Shown here: positions 1 through 8,593 of the stretch, piece by piece
Layout of the letters: every line of letters starts with the position of its first letter
How positions within the stretch are numbered: position 1 is the stretch's first letter
DNA from: Vairimorpha ceranae
Taxonomy: Eukaryota; Microsporidia; Nosematidae
NCBI RefSeq assembly: GCF_000988165.1
Contig: NW_020169386.1
Coordinates: 1-14,250 of the forward strand
Direction of reading: 5' to 3'
DNA: 14,250 nt
Translations under genes and position numbers: made by a program
Notes under the pieces: generated by a model
The model's database searches: none
What the model was told of the DNA's origin: nothing
The model's input: only the letters and a program-made list of their open reading frames with translations

Positions 1-461
1 ATAACAATGATATTTTATTTCGAAATTTTGTTGAAATGCTTTCAGGCATTGCTTTAGTACCTGTAAATGATATTGATTCTGCTTGGAATATAGTAAAAAA
101 TTATTATAATGTAAAAAATGAACAAGTAGATCATTTAATCAAGTATATTAAAGATAACTGGTTAAATAATAATAGACCTTTGTATAGAAGAGAAATATGG
201 TCTTATTATGAAACGCTTAGAGGACGAACTAATAATTCTCTAGAAAACTTTCATAGTAAACTTAATAAATTGATTAATAAAAATACCGCCGATTTTTTAG
301 ATGTATTGCACTATTTAAAAGAATGTTTAATACTGTCTAATATTGAACTCAGAAGATTGATTGATGAAGGAAAAAATAAGCTTAAGAAAAGAGTATATAT
401 AGAACAAGATAATAAAATTTATAGGCTTTGGAATTCTTATAATAATAATTTAATAAATTAA
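1..461 (+). CDS. MULE-type transposase, C-terminal part (5' end outside window)
   Basis: The reading frame is open from the left edge (codons in phase from base 3) to a TAA at 459-461, so the ATG at 36 is probably internal. It reads as the C-terminal third of a Mutator-like (MULE) DDE transposase. A stretch of the form 'LSGIALVPVNDIDSAW' matches the usual 'L..FVP..D...A' segment, and the hallmark 'TNNSLENFHSKLNKLI' (about residues 66-81 counted from the ATG at 36) matches the family's TNN-x-x-E-x-F/W-H/N-R motif. A Lys-rich tail follows. The catalytic DDE core and zinc finger lie upstream, outside the window. No stop or frameshift is visible, so this copy is better preserved than the other three here. 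No clear terminal inverted repeat was found in the 100 bases after the stop. The family call is fairly sure; whether the whole gene is intact cannot be judged. Confidence 0.75.
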   Translation, partial: NNDILFRNFVEMLSGIALVPVNDIDSAWNIVKNYYNVKNEQVDHLIKYIKDNWLNNNRPLYRREIWSYYETLRGRTNNSLENFHSKLNKLINKNTADFLDVLHYLKECLILSNIELRRLIDEGKNKLKKRVYIEQDNKIYRLWNSYNNNLIN

Positions 462-659
462 GAAGAGTTATTATTTGATGCAAAAATTCAATTCAATACT
501 TAATTATATTTTTGTTTTTAAGAATTTAAAATTTTTTTGGAAAATAGTGGTTTTAGGCCATAACCATCTGTGGTATTAATCACAACATGAACTTTTACAT
601 CTTTTTTATAAAAAATTTGTTGAAAAATTATATTATAAATAAAATTTTTTGAGGAACCC
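462..659. other. AT-rich spacer after the first MULE
   Basis: I see no gene. On the minus strand a stretch without stops runs through about 530-705, but it resembles nothing recognisable. If the upstream MULE ended like its relatives, its terminal inverted repeat would lie about 50 bases past 461; no match to the motif of the other copies is visible there. Confidence 0.4.
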
Positions 660-1137
660 TTAATTTTTTTTATACCAAAATGAGGTATAACCACGTGCTA
701 ATGCAGGATAGGAACCCCGGCCATCTAAATTCATATCTAATAGGAATCAGTCTGAACAAGTATTTGATAAACTACATTTTTGTATGCTAATTGAACCTTT
801 TTCTATCAAGGAGAAGGTGTAATAGAGACTTTTTGTGCACTGGCCAACACTGCCACACCATTCGTTACATAATTTATCATATATTTTTTTATAGTGACTT
901 TTTAAAAAATAATTTTCCTTGAATTTTATTTTTCGATAAATAAAAAATTTTAAAAGAAGGGTTACACAAAAATGAAGAATAACAAAGGACAATTAAGTGA
1001 CTACAAAAGTCGATATAAGAAAAAATAAACAATTTACGAATAACAAATAACTTTTTATTTGCTTTTTCTTTGGGGCAATATTTTCGCTTTGTCCACCTCA
1101 TTCGCAGTGACCACAGTTTTTACAAGTAGACAGATTG
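660..1137 (-). pseudogene. decayed Cys-rich reading frame, type unknown
   Basis: One minus-strand frame stays protein-like over about 480 bases but carries three internal stops (TGA, TAA, TGA) before its TAA at 660-662. Its first part holds 'CKNCGHCE', like a zinc-ribbon or zinc-knuckle remnant. A strongly hydrophobic stretch follows, then another Cys cluster ('LCNEWCGSVGQC'). After the in-frame TGA at 747-749 it continues as 'LDGRGSYPALARGYTSFWY'. The last segment is unusually GC-rich for this window (about 700-725), which favours old coding sequence over drift. I do not recognise the family. A transposon origin is plausible given the neighbours, but it is only a guess. It may also be no gene at all. 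Confidence 0.25.
671..689. repeat. short perfect hairpin
   Basis: TATACC and GGTATA form a six-base-pair stem around the 7-base loop AAAATGA. It sits at the 3' end of the decayed minus-strand frame. I checked it as a tRNA anticodon arm and rejected that, because no matching acceptor, D or T arms are present. The role is unknown; it may be chance. Confidence 0.35.
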
Positions 1138-1176
1138 AATTTTCTACATTTTTAAAATCTTAATAAAGATTTTTAT

Positions 1177-1827
1177 TTATTGTCTTTTATACTCTTCGTA
1201 TAAAAAGTACCCGCCTAAAACATCAATAATTGAATAATTTGCAATAAGATTTTTATGAAATAAAATCTTTTGAGACAAAAGTTTTTGAACAGTAACGTCA
1301 AATAAATTTTCATATCTATTAAATATTTCAGTAAACTTTGACACATTATTTTTAGTCAGATCGTATCTTACATAACCTAAATTTATAATATTTTTACCTT
1401 TATTATTTAACTTAACACCAAAATTATACATATCACTTGTGGTTCCCTGTTCACTTTCGGTAGTAGGATTTTTTTCGGCGCATTCTTTAAACAATTCATT
1501 AAATCTAAATCTTTGTTGTACTTTTTTTCCTTGTTTATTATAAAAAATAAAATCATCTGATTCATTGGTTCTCGCAGCCTGTTTAAAAATAAGCGACGCG
1601 TAATAAAATAATCTTAGAGTATTTTCATTCTGACAATCTTTGTTTTTTTCTTTTAACGCGGCATAAATATCACTCCACTTATAGTTTTCTACAATTTCAG
1701 AGTTCATTGTTAAAACTGTAGTGGTCGGAGATTGTGATTGTTTTTCCTTATAAATACACATAAGGATTAATGAAAATATAATTATACCCAGTAGTATGCA
1801 TACATAATCAAAACGATTCATTGTCAT
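1177..1827 (-). CDS. hypothetical protein with N-terminal membrane anchor or signal peptide
   Basis: Intact 216-residue frame with a real ATG at 1827; a second ATG two codons later is equally possible. Residues 8-26 are strongly hydrophobic (I, L, V, F, C rich) and are followed by a short Lys-rich stretch, so the protein is a signal-anchored membrane protein or carries a signal peptide. The remaining ~190 residues are polar and Asn/Lys rich, with few cysteines and no repeat or domain I recognise. The C-terminus ends in aromatic residues and 'EEYKRQ'. The ATG lies about 30 bases after a short TTAATTAA palindrome. There is no CCC run just before the ATG, unlike other minus-strand starts here. 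No neighbour suggests a pathway. As a possible secreted or surface protein of a parasite it may be lineage-specific; that is inference. Confidence 0.7.
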   Translation of the reverse strand: MTMNRFDYVCILLGIIIFSLILMCIYKEKQSQSPTTTVLTMNSEIVENYKWSDIYAALKEKNKDCQNENTLRLFYYASLIFKQAARTNESDDFIFYNKQGKKVQQRFRFNELFKECAEKNPTTESEQGTTSDMYNFGVKLNNKGKNIINLGYVRYDLTKNNVSKFTEIFNRYENLFDVTVQKLLSQKILFHKNLIANYSIIDVLGGYFLYEEYKRQ

Positions 1828-2985
1828 TGAAGCGTTAAAGCGATGTTATTAATTAAAGGATAAACCTTTAATTTACTATAAAAGATTAAGGAGATTGTCT
1901 ATTCTTATAATTTATGTTAATACTGAGCATTAAAGCTTACTATAGAATAACAAATTATCTAATTTACTAAAATTAGGATATAAGTATTATCTATTTACCA
2001 ATAAAATTCTAAAAATTTTATGTTTTTATTTTTAACATTTCTTTAAAAACTTTGTTAATTTCTGTTATAATTTTTTATTTAAAAGTAGCAAAAGTGTTGT
2101 AAATTGTTTATTATACTGTAGTTTTTTGACTACATGCCAAAAACCTTTACAATATGATTTTTTTAAAAATTTTGTTTCTTTTTTAACCTTAACCTACGAA
2201 CAAAAAAATATTATAATAACCGTATGGATAAAAAACGCCATAATAATCATGTTATTAAAAGTAGTTTATAAAATTACTTTAGACTTGATATTCTCCCCGG
2301 AGATATGGCTGTGATAATCTTATCAAATGTTTCTATTAAATTTTATATTCCTTTATTATTATTTTAAAAATTTATCTATAAAAGGAATTGTTTATTTTAA
2401 TAAAAACAAAAAGGAAAAAAATGAGAAATTTTCATTCCAGTAACAAATATATGTGAGAAAGGATAACAACAAAAGCCTCTCAGCATAAAGATCTTAATTT
2501 AAATAAAAATAATTTTGCATTTTACAGTATTTTAAAAAAGTATCTCAAGTTCGGCTCCCTGCCCAAAGGTTACGAGAGTCACATCTACAAACAATATTAA
2601 CTGTAGTTTTTTTAAGTTGTAATCAGAAAATTTGATTCTGAAGATTATGGGAATAATAGATTTTTTTTAGGGTTACCTATGTGCAGTGTAAATTCTTATT
2701 AATTAAGATATTTTTAGATTATGTAAGATACATGAGCATACTTCAAATTTCAATTTTCATTTTAAACGGGAAATCTGAGGCCATTTTGGTATTAGATCTA
2801 AAACATTAAAAAAATATTGCAGTAAACATTATCTATAATTATTGATAAATTATTTTAAATGTCTTAACATAAAAGTCATAAAAAATTAGAATAGTACATA
2901 TATTATAAAATTTTGTGAAATGAAGACTTTATCAATTAAGCGTCAGTAATAGGCACAAAAAATCTTACCAATTATTTTGCAATAA
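1828..2985. other. long AT-rich region with no convincing gene, first part
   Basis: Both strands are full of stops. A 62-codon plus-strand frame at about 2126-2314 lacks any family resemblance and looks fortuitous. Frame 2457-2600 (+) is open for 47 codons, ending in a protein-like, relatively GC-rich stretch ('LKFGSLPKGYESHIYKQY'). It may be a fragment of a decayed gene, but I cannot name it. No tRNA, rRNA or transposon end was recognised. Confidence 0.5.
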
Positions 2986-3100
2986 TATACAACCCGAAAG
3001 TATGGAAAAAGAGCTTGTTATACCTTACATTAGTAGAAATTTTTATACAACCTAAAGCATGGAAAAAGAGCTTGTTATACTTTACATCAGTAGAAATTTT
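2986..3100. repeat. tandem duplication, two units of 57-58 bp
   Basis: Unit 1 (2986-3043) and unit 2 (3044-3100) both read TATACAACC, then about AAAGTATGG or AAAGCATGG, then AAAAAGAGCTTGTTATAC, then TTACAT.AGTAGAAATTTT. They differ by one indel and a few substitutions, mostly C/T and A/G. The copies sit in the middle of the long gene-poor stretch. No reading frame uses them. Confidence 0.85.
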
Positions 3101-5000
3101 ACTAAGAAATATTAAATGAGACAATCTAAACATTAATAGTATTTTTTTACTAAGATTTAAGCAACGTTTTTTTATAAATTATGTTTTATATTTAAAGACA
3201 CAACTTTACATAATCTAAAAATTATATTTATATGATAAATTCAAAGAAAGATAATTTACAATAATATCAAGAAAATTAGCATGATCAATTGGTTAAAAAT
3301 TTAATATTAAATTATTTTAGTAAAATAACATGTGAGATATTATGTTTATTAAGCTTTTAAAAAATATAAAAACCTTTTTAGAAAGTAATTTATTTTGTGG
3401 AAATCTTAGACAAAAAATGTACGTTTACTTAAAAATAAATTAAAACACTTGCATTATAATTTTTATACTTTTTTAAAAAATATATACCTGTTTTATAAAT
3501 CAAACAATTAAAATTTACTGAAGGCTGCTTGTTTAAATAATTTTGCTATTTTAGAATAAATTTTTTGAAGTTTCAATTAGCATTTTTTTTTTAAAAAAAA
3601 TTCAATTTTTCACATTGTTTTTATACAAATTAAAAATTTCAAAACAATGCGCATTAATTGTGATATTATGTTGTTGTGCCCAAAAGAGTCGTTGCTAAAA
3701 AGCATGGGTTAATTTTTTCTAAAAATTATATAATACCGATTTAAGCTTATCAACCTTAGCCTCAAAGTAAACCGTTAAAGGTACTATCAACATATATAAT
3801 TTCGAAACAATTAAATATTCAAATTTAATTTAAAAGTGAATAATCTTTCTGTTTTGATTGTTATTTTGTTAAAAATAGTTTTAGATAAAATATTTAAATT
3901 TATAATATAAAACATATTTTGTACCTTAAAATATTTTAAAAATAACAAAAGTGTAATTTAATATTAGAATTGGTTTTTTAAAGTTTAAAAATTCTATATT
4001 GCTTTTGTTGAATAAATAAATCTTAGATTTGTTGATTACAAATATGAAAAAAAATAAATATTTTATAAATTGCTAAAAATTTAAACATTCAAAAAATTAT
4101 TTGCGAACATTTTTACATACTAAAAAACAAACAAAAACATTTCTAATTCTTGTTTTATAACTTAAAAGATTTGCAGAAGTTATAAACTATTGTGTTTTAT
4201 CTTTTTTTTTTATTGTTTTTGTAGTCAAAATAATATAAAATTTTAAAGTTTAATATAAAACTTACAATTTTCATTTTAAGCATTTAAAATTTATTTATTT
4301 AATAATGCTCAAGTAAATTTAATTTTTTAAAATTATCAAAACTGACGTATCAGTCTAAGAAATATTGTTTAATATTAAAATTGTTTTTTAAATGATTTAT
4401 TTTAGCCTCATTAGACTGCGTATTTTTAATCATATTTATCATACCCCTAAGCTTGGAATTATTTAAATAATAAAATTTTAATAAATGTCAAAGACTTTGC
4501 GACTGAATGCTTTGGTTGTATAGTTCAAAGTATATGGTTTACCGCCAAGACGGATAAAAAACTCAAAAGTTAAATTATAATTGTCGTACATTCATTTATT
4601 TATTATATTTTTAATCCTAAACTATCATGTCCGAAACACGCAAAATAATTAATATTAACGTCAATAATGTTTGCTTTTGTTATTTTTTATATATCATAGA
4701 ATATTACAATATTGTATCATTGACAACTGTTAAAAAAGGACAATTTAATAGCTTATAAAGTTTATTTATATAACAAAAAGCTTCTACCTGCTTTTTAAAA
4801 AAGATTAATTTGTTCTTGACATTATTTACAAAACAAAAAAGAACTGGAAAATTATAATATTTATTTAAACCATAAGGATGGATAAAGTAAGCAAAATAAT
4901 AAAAAAATATTGATTAATAGTCTAATTAACTTTTTGTTAAAAAATAATTGTGTGCTATGACGCAACATATTAAAAATTGTATAAATTTAAAAAAATAAAA
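3101..5000. other. long AT-rich region with no convincing gene, second part
   Basis: About 1.9 kb with many poly-A and poly-T tracts and stops in all frames. I see no transposase motif, RNA gene or repeat in it. The last 25 bases hold an AAATTT element about 15 bases before the next gene's ATG. Confidence 0.55.
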
Positions 5001-6158
5001 ATGCCCATGAACAATTTTAATGTATTATTTTGGATGTCTTGTATTTATCCATCACAAATAATCCCAGTAGTTCCAGAAATACATAAAATGTATGAAATTG
5101 ACTTGAAAAGTATCTCTCCTGCAAAATACGACTTTTTTATAAAAAATTATTTCCTATCAAACGAAAATATTCCGATTATAACTGAAGTCAGATCACCACG
5201 ATCTAATATTCAAGGATTTGTTTGTATTCATTTCAATCGGGTAACTGATACCTACATTAAAAGCTTGTATTGTTTTTCAAAAGATTTTACAAACATTGAT
5301 CAGATATTTGACCAACTTTATTTTACTAAAGCTATAGGACAACATAATATTCTTAGCATACAAATTCCTTCAATGTTGTTTAATAATGCTCTAGAGTCTC
5401 AGTATAGTATTATAGTCAAAAAAATTTTTAAAAATATTAGAGAAATAGATTTGATAATGCAAAATGATTATGTAGAATTTTTATTGTTTAATAAGCTTGA
5501 TATGATTTTGTCATCTCGTCAACTTCTTGAAGAATTAACAAACAGATCTGGATCAGGAATTAGGCATTCTTTAGAAAACGAAGATTACATTTTAGCATTT
5601 TTTGATAGAGATTATGATAAGATTATTAGTTTTATAAATGAATTTATTCTGTTATTACAAGGAGATGGTGAAGTGTTAAAACGTGAGCTACCTATGTTTC
5701 TTATAAACTTTATTAAAAATAATCTAAATACTTTTTGGAAAGATGAACTTATGCTCTCTAATAAGGATTTTGATACTTTTAAAGATATTCATCTATTAAA
5801 CTGCTTTTTTTTAGATCTAGCTAACTTATTTGATTTAACTGAGGATCAAAACCACAAATTTGAACTTTTTGATCATGATCAATGTATCGGATCGCTTTTT
5901 GGTCATTCATTGGTGACTGTTTTAATGCACTTTCAAGAAGATATTGATGAAAAAAATTTAAAATGTTTTGTTTATGACAAGAAGAAAAACGTGTTGAAAT
6001 ATAAAATAATAGTTGATTCAACAAAAAGAATTATTTTTTTTATGCTTGACTTACGTTATTTGAAAGAATCTAATATTAGACAAATAGATTGTATAGTTCA
6101 GACTCCCCAAAATCGTTATCAATCATGTGATATTAATTTAATTGAATACTTAGAATAA
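5001..6158 (+). CDS. hypothetical protein, 385 residues
   Basis: Intact frame ending in TAA at 6156-6158. The open frame also extends upstream to a TTG at 4977, but in a eukaryote the first ATG at 5001 (or the next, at 5007) is the likely start. The sequence ATAAATTT then an A-rich run leads into it, similar to the AAATTT-like signals reported near microsporidian starts. The protein is fairly acidic, with a hydrophobic but uncharged N-terminus (about residues 5-25), which may be a weak signal sequence or simply a buried strand. Alternating polar and hydrophobic segments follow, with no obvious membrane helix, zinc site, nucleotide-binding motif or repeat. A segment near residues 185-195 ('NRSGSGIRHS') is the only Gly/Ser-rich turn. 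I do not recognise a family. It sits alone between a long gene-poor stretch and a Merlin relic, with no operon context. Confidence 0.75.
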   Translation: MPMNNFNVLFWMSCIYPSQIIPVVPEIHKMYEIDLKSISPAKYDFFIKNYFLSNENIPIITEVRSPRSNIQGFVCIHFNRVTDTYIKSLYCFSKDFTNIDQIFDQLYFTKAIGQHNILSIQIPSMLFNNALESQYSIIVKKIFKNIREIDLIMQNDYVEFLLFNKLDMILSSRQLLEELTNRSGSGIRHSLENEDYILAFFDRDYDKIISFINEFILLLQGDGEVLKRELPMFLINFIKNNLNTFWKDELMLSNKDFDTFKDIHLLNCFFLDLANLFDLTEDQNHKFELFDHDQCIGSLFGHSLVTVLMHFQEDIDEKNLKCFVYDKKKNVLKYKIIVDSTKRIIFFMLDLRYLKESNIRQIDCIVQTPQNRYQSCDINLIEYLE

Positions 6159-6489
6159 AATTTTAAGTAGAATGCTTTTTTAAACTTTTTTATCAAAGAA
6201 TGATATTTTGTGTCACTACACTTTTTATAGAAAGTTTGAATAGGAAAATATGAATTTGTACTTAAAAGCATTTAAAGATATGTAATTCTTACAAATAATA
6301 ATTGTCGCGAGCCCAACTAATTAGTTTTTTTTCATATACCATTATAAAGTTGTTTATTGCAATAAAATTAAAAAATATAGATATTAAATCTATAAAAATA
6401 CATGTTTTTATCGTAGGAAAGTTTCAATAATTACAATATTAAAATTATTGATTTATTTTCAAATAATGTGTCATCTAAACTTATTGTTC
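6159..6489. other. AT-rich spacer
   Basis: No gene is seen. The right part may include the eroded 5' end of the Merlin relic that follows, but the reading is too degraded to place a boundary. Confidence 0.45.
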
Positions 6490-7010
6490 ATCTAGGTAGG
6501 TTTTTAAGAAATAGGATAATAGATATAATTTATATGTTTTTTATAGTTCCATACTGAACTATTATTTGAACATCTTTTGATTGGGAGGAAACACCCAATA
6601 TAATTGAGATAGATGATAGAAAGTTTGAAAAACAAAATATAAAAAGACCATTACGTTGGAGATATATGGGTCTTTGATGGTGTAGAAAGAGGTATTAAAA
6701 AGACTTTACTTAACCTTTTGAAAAAAGAAACAAGGGAACATTAGAAAAAATTCTGAAGGCCGAGGTAAATCTTTATAATAAAATTTATTCTGGTTGCTGG
6801 AAAGCATATAACGATCTAAAGAATATTTTTTTTTTGCTCATAAAACAGTTAACCATGGCAAACTATTTGTGAACAGAAAAGAAAACGTCATACTTATATT
6901 ATTGAAGCTAAGTGGAATGCTATAAAAAAACATTTCTTATAAAAAAACAAAACAAAATAACTCGTAAATGTTTATTTACATTGCGCGTCAAAATTTAAAG
7001 ACCAATAAAA
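6490..7010 (+). pseudogene. Merlin / ISXO2-like DDE transposase relic
   Basis: Pieces of one transposase can be read in order across several plus-strand frames. They are 'LGRFLRNRIIDIIYMFF' (N-terminal helical part), 'IIEIDDRKFEKQNIKR' (first catalytic Asp in EID), 'DIWVFDGVERGIKK' (the W-V-x-G-x-V-E-R motif), 'KIYSGCWKAYNDLKN' (normally IYSDCWKAY), 'NHGKLFVNRKENV' (NH-x-x-x-F-V-N) and 'HTYIIEAKWNAIKKHFL' (HT-x-x-IE-x-W with the catalytic Glu). This order matches the DDE_Tnp_ISXO2 domain used by eukaryotic Merlin elements. At least four frame changes separate the pieces. About 60 codons between the N-terminal part and the EID motif are missing, and the second catalytic Asp is Gly (GGT at 6792-6794). 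The copy is dead. It ends about 130 bases before the left end of the next MULE. Confidence 0.8.
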
Positions 7011-7146
7011 TTCTATTTTTGTCAATACAATAAACGTAAAATAACAAAGATGAGATTTTAAATCAAGCTTAAATAAAAAGTTACATAATAATATTATTTA
7101 GATTTTTTAATCAACCTGGTCATGCGTCACTTAAAAAATTTTAACG

Positions 7147-7172
7147 TTGGAGGAATTTCCCCCTAAATTAAC
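7147..7172. repeat. left terminal inverted repeat of MULE at 7147-8593
   Basis: Reads TTGGAGG, then AATTTCCCCCTAAATTAAC. The last 19 bases (7154-7172) are a perfect inverted match to 8567-8585. The outer half GGAGGAATTTCCCCC is close to self-complementary. A relative of this motif occurs beside the MULE relic at the right edge (13834-13850). Confidence 0.85.
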
Positions 7173-7227
7173 AAAATTGTTTATTATAGACTTTATATAT
7201 GTTAAAGTTATAAATAATGGAAATTCC

Positions 7228-8543
7228 TCAGCATCTACTTTTGAAAACATTTTGCATTGCTTTTTTAATTTTAGATTCTTTTTTGATAATTTTACCAAAA
7301 ATAGAATTTTCTAAAGCTTTTCTTCTTTTATTGCCGATAATTAAATCATTTTTTCGAACCTCATTAATAAATTGTACTATTGAAGGATGACTTACCCGGA
7401 ACAAGCTATTAATGGTTCTATTCCATCCATCACACATATTTGTTGTTAAAGGCAGATCTTTGATTTCCGTGGAAAAGCAAGACCAGTTCATGTCATTTCT
7501 TACAATATAGTTCTTTTCAAAAAACTCTAAAAATTTATTTATATCATCCCTTAGATATTTTTTTACAATTTTATCTTTTAATTTGTAAAAATTTACGCCA
7601 ATTTCTAATTTGGGCAAAAAAGATAAAGCCAGAAGCTTCTTAATTTGAAATCCAAAACTAGTATCTTGCCTATATAAAGTCTATAAATGATTTTTAGCTA
7701 AATTTCTCCACAATATTTGACCAAAATGAAATAGACAATGTGAGATATTTATGCCTGGAAAATTATTTTTAAATGCTAATCTGATTGAAATTTCAAAATC
7801 ACATATTAAATTCTTAATTTTAAACTGGTTTAAAAGCAAACTTTTTACTTCGCAAATCATTCTGTTGCAATCCGAAAGGCCTTTTCCGGGTAATAATACA
7901 TATAGTAAAGGCATAAATTCTTGATGGTAAGAAAAATGAATGATAAAAACTTGAGAAAAACCACTGGGCGCTGATTTAAAAGTACCACAACAAACCCAGG
8001 TGGCTGCATTTTGAATCATCGAAAGACAATCATTATTAAAAAGTATAATCATTCTATTTTGCTTAGCATATCCAATATCGTACTTTAAAAAAATTTTCTG
8101 TCAAGGGTTTGTTTAAATAACTCTGGTATATCATCATACTCACAATCATTTAAGAATTCATTATTTATCCTCCCCTTAATGTATCTAAGTGTCCTGCCTA
8201 AATTTTTAGAATAACCTAATTTATTACGTTCAACAATATCTAAGCCTGCTGCTGTCTGGACGTAAATTTCCCTATTCGTGATTTGTAAGGTTTTTCTAAA
8301 ATGTTTCATTTTAGATTTTGCCAACATCACAGTAACATCTTCATCGCCTATTGCATCGTAATTATGTACACTATCTTCATATATGTTTGTAGGACTCGAC
8401 ATTATAAGTCGTACCTTGTAATACTTGGTACTACATCGAAAAACCTCATCTTTATCACTTTGCTTAGCCAAATAAAATTTATAATTTTTGAAAATACAAC
8501 AGTTATTTCCTTTATTAGAATCTAAAAAAATAACTTCAGACAT
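7228..8543 (-). pseudogene. FLYWCH + MULE transposase, inactivated
   Basis: Begins at the ATG at 8543; the frame extends two TTG codons further, but the ATG sits 7 bases after a CCCCC run. The N-terminal ~65 residues resemble a FLYWCH zinc finger with C37 and H60 kept. The second Cys is Tyr (residue 42) and the last His is Tyr (residue 62), each explained by one transition. A lost base in a seven-base homopolymer (8087-8093) breaks the frame; one more T would join it to the MULE domain. There the DGTF motif reads 'VCCGTFKSAPSGFSQVF', so the first catalytic Asp is gone. The second motif 'LICDFEISIRLAF' and the C-H 'HCLFHFGQILWRNL' remain. A TAG at 7681-7683 interrupts an otherwise continuous frame into the 'TTNMCDGWNRTINSLF' and 'HPSIVQFINEV' region. 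It cannot encode an active transposase. Confidence 0.85.
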
Positions 8544-8550
8544 CAACAAT

Positions 8551-8555
8551 GGGGG
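8551..8555 (-). promoter_or_regulatory. CCC start-proximal signal of the MULE transposase
   Basis: CCCCC on the minus strand, 7 bases before the ATG at 8543 and preceded by TATTTTTTA. The same arrangement (T-rich run, CCC, short spacer, ATG) stands before the ATGs at 10930 and 12857. Such CCC-like motifs near starts are known from microsporidia; function here is inferred from position only. Confidence 0.5.
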
Positions 8556-8566
8556 TAAAAAATATA

Positions 8567-8593
8567 GTTAATTTAGGGGGAAATTTTTGCCAG
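8567..8593. repeat. right terminal inverted repeat of MULE at 7147-8593
   Basis: Read on the minus strand it is CTGGCAAAAATTTCCCCC followed by TAAATTAAC. Nineteen bases match the left repeat exactly, and the outer eight match loosely (CTGGCAAA against TTGGAGG). The outer end CTGGCAAAAATTTC recurs at 13817-13831. Confidence 0.85.

Larger units (their letters stand above)
7147..8593 (-). mobile_element. complete MULE DNA transposon, non-autonomous by decay
   Basis: About 1.45 kb bounded by matching inverted repeats (7147-7172 and 8567-8593). They enclose one transposase frame on the minus strand. The stop codon is 55 bases from the left repeat and the ATG is 23 bases from the right repeat. The outer flanks continue with a loose second inverted similarity (ATTTTAA at 7138-7144 against TTAAAAT at 8598-8604), so the true ends may lie slightly further out. 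No convincing target duplication was found. The element abuts the Merlin relic on its left. Confidence 0.8.

Noticed and set aside
640..725. Possible tRNA on the minus strand (hairpin plus GGGTTCC-like box)
   Set aside because: The 7-base loop lacks T33 and a usable anticodon context, and no acceptor stem or consistent D and T arms can be formed.
660..1137. Reassignment of TGA to Trp, suggested by in-frame TGAs
   Set aside because: A TAA also interrupts the same frame, the intact genes use TGG for Trp, and the other breaks are frameshifts and TAG or TAA stops. The standard code with decay explains it.
2126..2314. 62-codon plus-strand frame
   Set aside because: Start is not an ATG in good context, composition is that of random AT-rich DNA, and no family resemblance is seen.
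2548..2590. GTTCGGCTCC stretch as a tRNA T arm or 5S rRNA piece
   Set aside because: The flanking bases do not pair as a T stem and no 5S landmarks are present; it reads better as a coding fragment.
5821..6024. 67-codon minus-strand frame
   Set aside because: It lies wholly inside the 385-residue gene on the opposite strand and is its shadow.
8301..8525. 74-codon plus-strand frame, and similar frames at 10282-10618
   Set aside because: Antisense shadows of the two MULE transposase pseudogenes.
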